A stretch of 64,000 nucleotides of DNA, taken from NCBI GenBank assembly GCA_039583875.1, contig CM077159.1, positions 2,316,812 to 2,380,811 on the forward strand, read 5' to 3'. Every line of letters begins with the position of its first letter. The stretch's first letter is position 1. Of the stretch, positions 58,261 to 64,000 are shown piece after piece. Made by a program: the position numbers and the translations under genes. The notes under the pieces were generated by a model that ran no database searches, had not been told where the DNA came from, and worked only from the letters and a program-made list of their open reading frames with translations. Source of the DNA: Platanthera guangdongensis. Lineage: Eukaryota; Streptophyta; Magnoliopsida; Asparagales; Orchidaceae.

Positions 58261-58521
58261 ACTCGAGAAGCATGAGACATACTCAGGTATCTAAAGACCT
58301 ACTCGAGTATATGAATGAACCTACTCGAGTATGTGTACTGACCTACTCGAGTATCTGAAGACCTACTCGAGTAAGTTTCTCACCCACTCGAGTAAGTCAC
58401 TACCTACTCGAGTAAGTCTCTCACCTACTCGAGTAAGTCCATATCTACTCGAGTAGTTTTCTAACATACTCGAGTAACTCCAGTCGACCTACTCGAGTAG
58501 CTCCTTTATCTACTCGAGTAG
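58261..58521 (+). repeat. CTCGAGTA array between pol and the 3' ORF of element B
   Basis: About 13 copies of ACTCGAGTA (mostly CTACTCGAGTAA/T/G) spaced about 20 bp, starting 80 bp after pol. The core is the same as in the element's LTR arrays but the flanks differ (CCTACTCGAGTAAGTC), so it is not a simple copy of the LTR. A poly-C run (58697-58719) and a short CT-rich stretch follow up to the 3' ORF. Confidence 0.9.
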
Positions 58522-58800
58522 CCTATCTCTCTCTCTCGTGTCCTGATTCCCAGTTTTTTTAAAAAAAGTGTTCTATTCGCCACCCAAGGCTATATGCCGC
58601 CTCTTTCTTTAACTTAATTAGCGGAAATTTAAGAGTTATATATATATGAAATTCCGAAACATCAAACCTACTCAATATCATCTCTATCTCTCGAGTACCC
58701 CCCCCCCCCCCCCCCCCTGTCTCTTCGCCTACCCTGCCGACTCGCCTCCGCCGAAGTTGCAGAGTTCTCTCTCTCTAATTTCCTCCAGGCATTCGCTTCC

Positions 58801-60742
58801 ATGGCGACCTCTCACAAGATCGGCGTCTGCTCCGAACTCGTCACCGACGGTATTGCAGAGCTTTCCGACGATTTCCACAACCTCCTCATCCTCCTCGACA
58901 CCACCGGCCTCTCCTTCATCCTCCAAGAACCCTGTCGCGTTCTCTTCCCCGAAGTTGCAGAATTCTTCACAAATCTCAAGGTTCAACGGAATGGCAAAGT
59001 CATAAAATCTACAGTAAAGGGTTTGAAACTAAAGTTCACCAAGACCTCTGTCTCTCAACTTCTCCGTTTACCGATTGTTGATGAAGAAGATCACCTTGTT
59101 GCTGAGGATTCCGACAGGACAACCCTTTTCTGTGGCTTTTCCACTGATGCTCAATACTTCAAAAGGTCAGATATGAATGCAGAAGGCAAATTCTTGGTCG
59201 ATGTTATTGGAAAAATTTTACTGTGCAAGACTCACTCCATCCGAGACATTCCCTCATACTTCTTCGATATAATGCAAGCCATTGTATGCCGCAAGAAGTA
59301 CCAATTTGGTATGTTGATTCTGGACAAGATAAAGGACATCATGAAATCCCCCAACTACGCAAGAATTATATCTCTGCTACTCCATGCCACAAATCCTGAA
59401 GTGTTCAACTTCTCCAGCCAGGACTCCAACACCTTCTCCTCCTCCTCCAGCAGATAAGCCAGACATCATTTTTATTTCTGATGAGCCTTCTCCTGAGCCT
59501 AGCTGAGGCCCCTCTCAGAAACCTTGATTTCTCCATCCCCCATGGTACAGAAGAATTGGATGATGTCATTCCTACCACCAGAGCTCTCAGCTCAGTGCTT
59601 ATTGAAGAAATAGCTCCTTGGGTAACTCCTCCTATCCCTACTGCTGCTCCCTCTACTGCTGCTGCTACAGTTCCCTCCTCCTCAGATCTGCTGCAAAGTA
59701 TTGCCATTCTTCTTCAAGAACAAAGACATCATTTTGACACCTCTCTAAAGGTGGTCACTGACAGAGTTACTGCTCTTGAGACTGAGATGAGCAGAGGTTT
59801 TGCTGAAATTCAGCATAACACTGACAAGCTAAAGTACCTGTTCCAACTTGGTGGTAAAGCTCTTGACCATAATATCACTAGTATTGGCATTGTCATGGAA
59901 CAAGGTATAACCTTGGCAAACAATCAGATAAAACTAGACAAGAGGACTGAAGCCAACAAGATGAAGATATGTGAAGAAGTTGGCACTTTCAAAGATGACA
60001 CCATAGAGAAAGTATCTGTTGAAATCAGAAAGGGGGAGGGTTTGATAAAAGAACTCAAAGAACAGGTAGAAAAATCTACTACTCAGAAGACAGTTGAATG
60101 GGAAGCTCATGTGAAGACCATTCATGATGATGTGCTTGCCCAAATACAGAGTGTCAAATTTCACACATATGACACTGCTGTATGGATGCACAATCAGATC
60201 TTATCAGATCTTGCAGTTGACCCAAACATCATTCCCCATCATCTCAATCCTCTAGCCACATATGTCCCTGCTCCTGCTGTTCCTCAAAAACCTACCTTCT
60301 CCCCCAGGCCTGGAGACTCAGTTGCTCCTCCATACACTTATGTTCCAGGCTGGGAAGAAGAAGATCCTGCTGATATATTCTTTCAAGCTCCTCCAGATAT
60401 CAGAACCAAGAAGAAAAGGAAATATGGTGAAGGTCCTCTGCCAGCAGGACAGCTCCTTCTAAGGCCCCTGAACATGCTGAAGCCTGGTCTCCAACTTCAA
60501 AGTCTCTCATCTTGGACACACTCAGGTTGGTCATGGATCATAATGAGAACAGAAACATGCACTACAGTTCCCAGGAATGGGAGTTATATGAGAAGTCTAT
60601 GCTGAAAAGGAAGATCCATGATAGAGAATTTGGGAGAAATAACCCTGCTGCTCCTCCTAGTCCTCCTAAGTATTTCCCAAAGCCATTCAACTACCTAAGA
60701 AGACAACAAGAGAAGATGGATAACCAGCAATCCCAAGCCTAA
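58801..60742 (+). pseudogene. Element B 3' ORF (extra gene)
   Basis: An ATG at 58801 opens 218 codons with the same N-terminal domain as the element C ORF (DDFHNLLILLDTTGLSFILQEPC; FTKTSVSQLLRLP; TTLFCGFS; DMNAEGKFLVDVIGKILLCKT; IVCRKKYQFGMLILDKIKDIMKSPNY). After frame changes near 59430-59480, 59481-60605 encodes a Pro/Ser/Ala-rich linker and a helical region (QHNTDKLKYLFQLGGKALDH; VEIRKGEGLIKELKEQVEKS). Another frame change leads to the tail 60512-60742 (SSQEWELYEKSMLKRKIHDR; PPKYFPKPFNYLRRQQEK). The location after pol is that of the env-like gene of SIRE elements, but no membrane segment is seen. Function unknown. Confidence 0.65.
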
Positions 60743-60946
60743 ACCTATAAGATGATGAGAGATTGAAATGACAAATTGTAGACATGATGTTTTTGGAGAC
60801 TCACATATATACAATTCTTCAATTCTGTCTAATTATCCTTTTCATTGCCTATTGCTTACCTGCTCATGTTTTTCTACTTAGTTTCTTTTATGTCCATAAT
60901 TCACCTTAGTGTAAAGGGTTCTGACTTCAACAAATAGGGGGAGATT
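60743..60946 (+). other. Element B 3' untranslated region and polypurine tract
   Basis: AT-rich, no ORF. It ends AAATAGGGGGAGAT (60933-60946), the polypurine tract adjoining the 3' LTR start TGTTGGGTATTCC at 60947. Confidence 0.85.
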
Positions 60947-62829
60947 GTTGGGTATTCCATCCACATGAACCCAGATTTGATGAAGTCACCCTGGAACTAA
61001 GATGAATTAAGCTGTATTTGATGCTTGGTTTGAGCTATATGTTTGCAGGAATTTCACTGGAAAGTGTAGACCAATGTTAGCTCACAGTGGGTCACCAAAC
61101 ACAGTAACTGTGCAATGTAATCCCTCATTGCATATTCCAAGGTATTGACTCATGTGTGATCTCTCTATTGGGATACACTTCATATTCAAGCTATTGGTCT
61201 ATGGGAAAGGAATTGGAAGTTGGCTACTCTAAAAGAATCAGTTTTTCCAACATCAGAAAATTTCTAAGTGTTTTACTCGAGTAGAGTCTTCACCTACTCG
61301 AGTAGTCTGGGTATAAGTTACTCGAGTAAAGGAACCTTGTACTCGAGTAGACATAGTCATATACTCGAGTAGCTAAGTCACCTACTCGAGTAGACCAAGT
61401 CATATACTCGAGTAACATGCTTATATACTCGAGTAGATTACTCTTTATACCCGGATACTAAAGGTTTTTCTCACCTAAATTTCTCTAAGTCATATACTCG
61501 AGTAAGTATACTCACATACTCGAGTAGATATAAACATACTAGAGTAGTTCATTTTACCTACTCGAGTAGTTCATGTGTCCCCCGTGTACCTAGCTGTTTC
61601 CCTACTCCAGAATTTTTCTAAGTCTTTTACTCGAGTAGAACTTTCACCTACTAGAGTAGATTACTTCCTCTCGAGTAGTTTAGTTCAACTACTCGAGTAG
61701 TTGTCAGCAGACCTCTTCAGAATTTTTCTAAGTATTCCACTCGAGTAGTACCTCATGTACTCGAGTAGGTTATGTAATATACTCGAGTAGCTCTTCCAGT
61801 ACTCGAGTAGATCCTCTATATACTCGAGTAGGTCTCTACATATACTCGAGTAGTTCTGTCTGCTTACTCGAGTAGTTGATCTCTATATACTCGAGTAGTC
61901 TTTATACTTATACCCGAGTATGTTCTCCTTTATATACTCGAGTAGGTATTCACCTACTCGAGTAGTTATTGACTTACTCCTGTAGTTGGCTGAATCTTTC
62001 CGAAATTTTTCTAAGTCCTTTTTCTGACGGGATTTTTCAAATCACGCGACATGATTGGTTCACGTGTACGTCATTATGACCGATTATGACTGTTAGTCTC
62101 TCCTATATAAGGTCTTATCAGAAAATGACAAACCCTAAGTATTCTCAAAGCTTTCTTGTAATTTCTTTTTCGAGAAATATTCTTCAGCCGCCCCCTCTCT
62201 GACTTTCGCGAAACGGAAGCCGCCGCCGCCTCCTTCTTCTCCGGCCAAAGCTTCGACTTTCAAAGGATTATTCTGAAGAAAAGTTACAGATCGAGATCGA
62301 CTTCACTGATCATATTCTCTCTCGATTTCTGTAAAAGCGAGTAGATCCAGATCGACGCCGAGACCTTCTTCACCGATTTCTGAAATTGCTACAAAGTTGA
62401 AAAGAAGAAGATCCTGGCCGTTTCCTTCAGATCTGAGTGATTTACTGCTTGTATTCTTGTAAACTCTTTATTAATCTTGTAGGAGAAATCTTCTCCGAGT
62501 GTAGGAGTTTTTCACTCCGAGTTTGTAGGAAGTGCTATCTTCCGAGGTGTAGATCCTCTTGGTTTGATCGAGTTTGTAGGAACTTTGTTCCGAGGGTAGG
62601 ATCGATTTTTGATCCGAGATAGTGGAGTAGCCGAGTCTAGTTGATTGCTAGATCGGTGAGGGAAAGTGGATGTACCCAAGGTTGGGGAACCACTATACAT
62701 CTTGTGTCGTCTGTGATATTGGTAGATATTTCTGTGCAGTGCTCTAATTATTTTTTATTCCGCAAAAGACGCACAAACCACCTATTCACCCCCCTCTAGG
62801 TGATTTATGTCGACAACAGTTTTCTTTCA
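60947..62829 (+). repeat. SIRE-type element B, 3' LTR
   Basis: 1883-bp partner of 41938-43821, with about 25-30 scattered substitutions seen by eye. The CTCGAG array is at 61274-61986 and the TATA box at 62104-62111. It ends TTTTCTTTCA, followed by the target duplication TTCAT (62830-62834) and the rest of the Tekay-2 leader. Confidence 0.95.
61274..61986. repeat. TACTCGAGTA palindrome array in element B 3' LTR
   Basis: Second copy of the 42266-42979 array, with the same number and order of units. A few units carry substitutions that break the palindrome (ACTAGAGTAG, ACCCGGATAC, ACTCGAGTAA) while others differ in the opposite sense, as expected for independent drift after insertion. Confidence 0.9.
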
Positions 62830-62834
62830 TTCAT

Positions 62835-62978
62835 GTTATGCTATGAGTGTGGTGTTCGTGCTTCGGCCAAGACGTGCTGATGACATATCGGTGTGTGTAT
62901 GATATGATGTTAAACACCTATTACCAACAAGGAAAGGTTGCCCGACAAATTATCAAGCAACCTCCCTCTGATACCAAC
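62835..62978 (-). other. Tekay-2 leader, 5' part, and primer-binding site
   Basis: This continues the leader interrupted by element B. The plus strand CCTCTGATACCA at 62965-62976 is, on the minus strand, TGGTATCAGAGG, the initiator tRNA-Met primer site, two bases from the LTR start. Next to it, AGGTTGC...GCAACCT (about 62936-62962) can form a 7-bp stem. GGTGTT and AACACC also flank 62855-62920 and may pair. Confidence 0.85.
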
Positions 62979-64000
62979 TGTCACAACCCGCATTTTCACC
63001 GCAAATAAAGTTTATCAGAGTAAGGGAAAATGCGCCTCATGATGCCACGTCAGCAGGGGATAACTGCGTACGCTCAGGCAGACACCAACTGACAATGAAG
63101 AAAGGTTCCTTTTTAAGTTCTTTTAAGGAAAAATCAGTCACTAGTAGAAGTTAGCCGTATCCCTCGGCTTAGTGGCTCATCTAGTCCACGAATTAAAATA
63201 TAAGATATGCTGCGGAAAAATACTTGATTAGATTAACTCAAACATCCTACATGAAAATAAATGTCCCCAAAGGACAACTCATGTCATGCAGAACTCTAAA
63301 TTTATTATAGTAGGAAAGATAGCTTTTATGGTCGCTAAAAGTAACGGGTTAGAGTTTCAAATCATGTAATGTATGAAGTAATAGTAGTAGATTTTATAGT
63401 TGAAAATACCTAACATGCATTCCTAGCATAAATCCTACCAGAGAGCAAGCAAACCACATCCACTTTTAAATAAATGAGCAGCTAGCAAGTATCAACAATT
63501 AACAAAATCTGTGGACGCCAACAAACTAACACGAACCCACGAAAAAAAGTATGTCTAAACTAGTAAAACTAAAAAGCCAACAAACTACCTCGCTAAGACG
63601 AGGCAACAACCACGACCAACACTGCCGCCAGAAAACTCCAAAACCAGCACTGCTACCTGCTACAACTCTGAACCTGAGGCATTCCAAATACAGAACACCT
63701 CAGCAAAAGGGAAAAGTAGTGGCAGGAAAAAGTAATAGGCCAAAATAAACAAAGGTCAACAGGGGTACCAACCCAAGACCAAAAGTACTGAAGCAAAGTA
63801 CAAAAGAAACAGGGCATCAACAGGAAGAGAACTCCTACGTGACTTGTCACGTTCCACAAGAGTACACCAGATGCACAAGGCTATAAGGTGACTAAATAAA
63901 TATTTCTCCAGAAAGAAAATACAAAACCTTCATTAGGCACCTGTGGTCGACCCTACCCAAAAATCACGGCGAAGTGGTCACTCTTGGACACACCACCCAA
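62979..64000 (-). repeat. Tekay-2 5' LTR (truncated by window end)
   Basis: It begins TGTCACAACCCGCATTTTC and aligns with 18801-19822, with visible scattered differences (about a dozen in the first 180 bp). About 2.3 kb more, including the U3 palindromic array, is expected beyond the window. Open frames here mirror those in the other LTR and have no protein support. Confidence 0.9.

Noticed and set aside
58179..58800. Stop-codon readthrough from pol into the 3' ORF, as reported for soybean SIRE1
   Set aside because: The pol stop is TAA followed by AGA AGG, not the UAG-CAR-YYA readthrough context. The next 620 bp are array and poly-C, with no open frame linking to the ORF.
58801..60742. Envelope-like glycoprotein
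   Set aside because: Position fits the SIRE env-like gene, but no signal peptide, transmembrane helix or Cys-rich ectodomain can be seen.
62834..62978. tRNA gene suggested by CTCTGATACCA
   Set aside because: It is the reverse complement of a primer-binding site next to an LTR; no cloverleaf can be formed around it.

Overview
The window looks like repeat-dense nuclear DNA from a flowering plant, probably one with a large genome. No host gene was recognised. Almost everything can be assigned to LTR retrotransposons inserted into one another: Ty3/gypsy Tekay (chromovirus), Athila and Tat lineages, and Ty1/copia elements including SIRE-type ones. The plant assignment rests on these lineages, the initiator-tRNA-Met and tRNA-Asp-type primer sites, the chromodomain tails and the gag/pol motifs. 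I cannot name the species.

Layout. (1) 1-9336: Tekay-1, minus strand (3' LTR cut by the window edge, pol 2035-5425, gag 5426-6640, 5' LTR to 9336). It sits inside a copia gag relic (9337-about 10140) whose leader and LTR reach about 10746. (2) 10747-18800: non-coding, old LTR-like DNA, including a candidate 4.8-kb LTR (13800-18648, 'element E') and a short internal tail of E. (3) 18801 to beyond 64000: Tekay-2, minus strand, inserted in E and itself split twice. Its 3' LTR (18801-21946 + 36501-36634) is split by Athila element A (21947-36500, TSD CTACT). A's gag is split by Tat element D (27416-33027, TSD AGATA). Tekay-2 pol and gag occupy 36740-41421. Its leader is split by SIRE-type copia element B (41938-62829, TSD TTCAT). 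B's integrase is split by element C (46860-55646, TSD GACTT). Tekay-2 resumes at 62835 with its primer site and 5' LTR (62979 onward).

How the parts relate. B carries nearly all of a gag-pol plus an extra 3' ORF. C is a smaller relative with gag and the 3' ORF but no pol. A keeps gag-protease joined in frame to an integrase tail and lacks reverse transcriptase. D keeps gag-protease and has a 78-bp tandem array where pol would be. A, C and D would need enzymes supplied by other elements.

Most unusual signals. (a) Both Tekay elements have a short GT-AG intron-like segment at exactly the same phase-1 position between gag and protease, and removing it restores the gag-pol frame. (b) The LTRs of at least four families carry arrays of short palindromes in U3 upstream of the promoter. 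In B and C the same core recurs internally just before the 3' ORF. (c) Three hairpins with one invariant loop and co-varying stems lie in the Tekay-2 leader. (d) The extra 3' ORF is shared by B and C.
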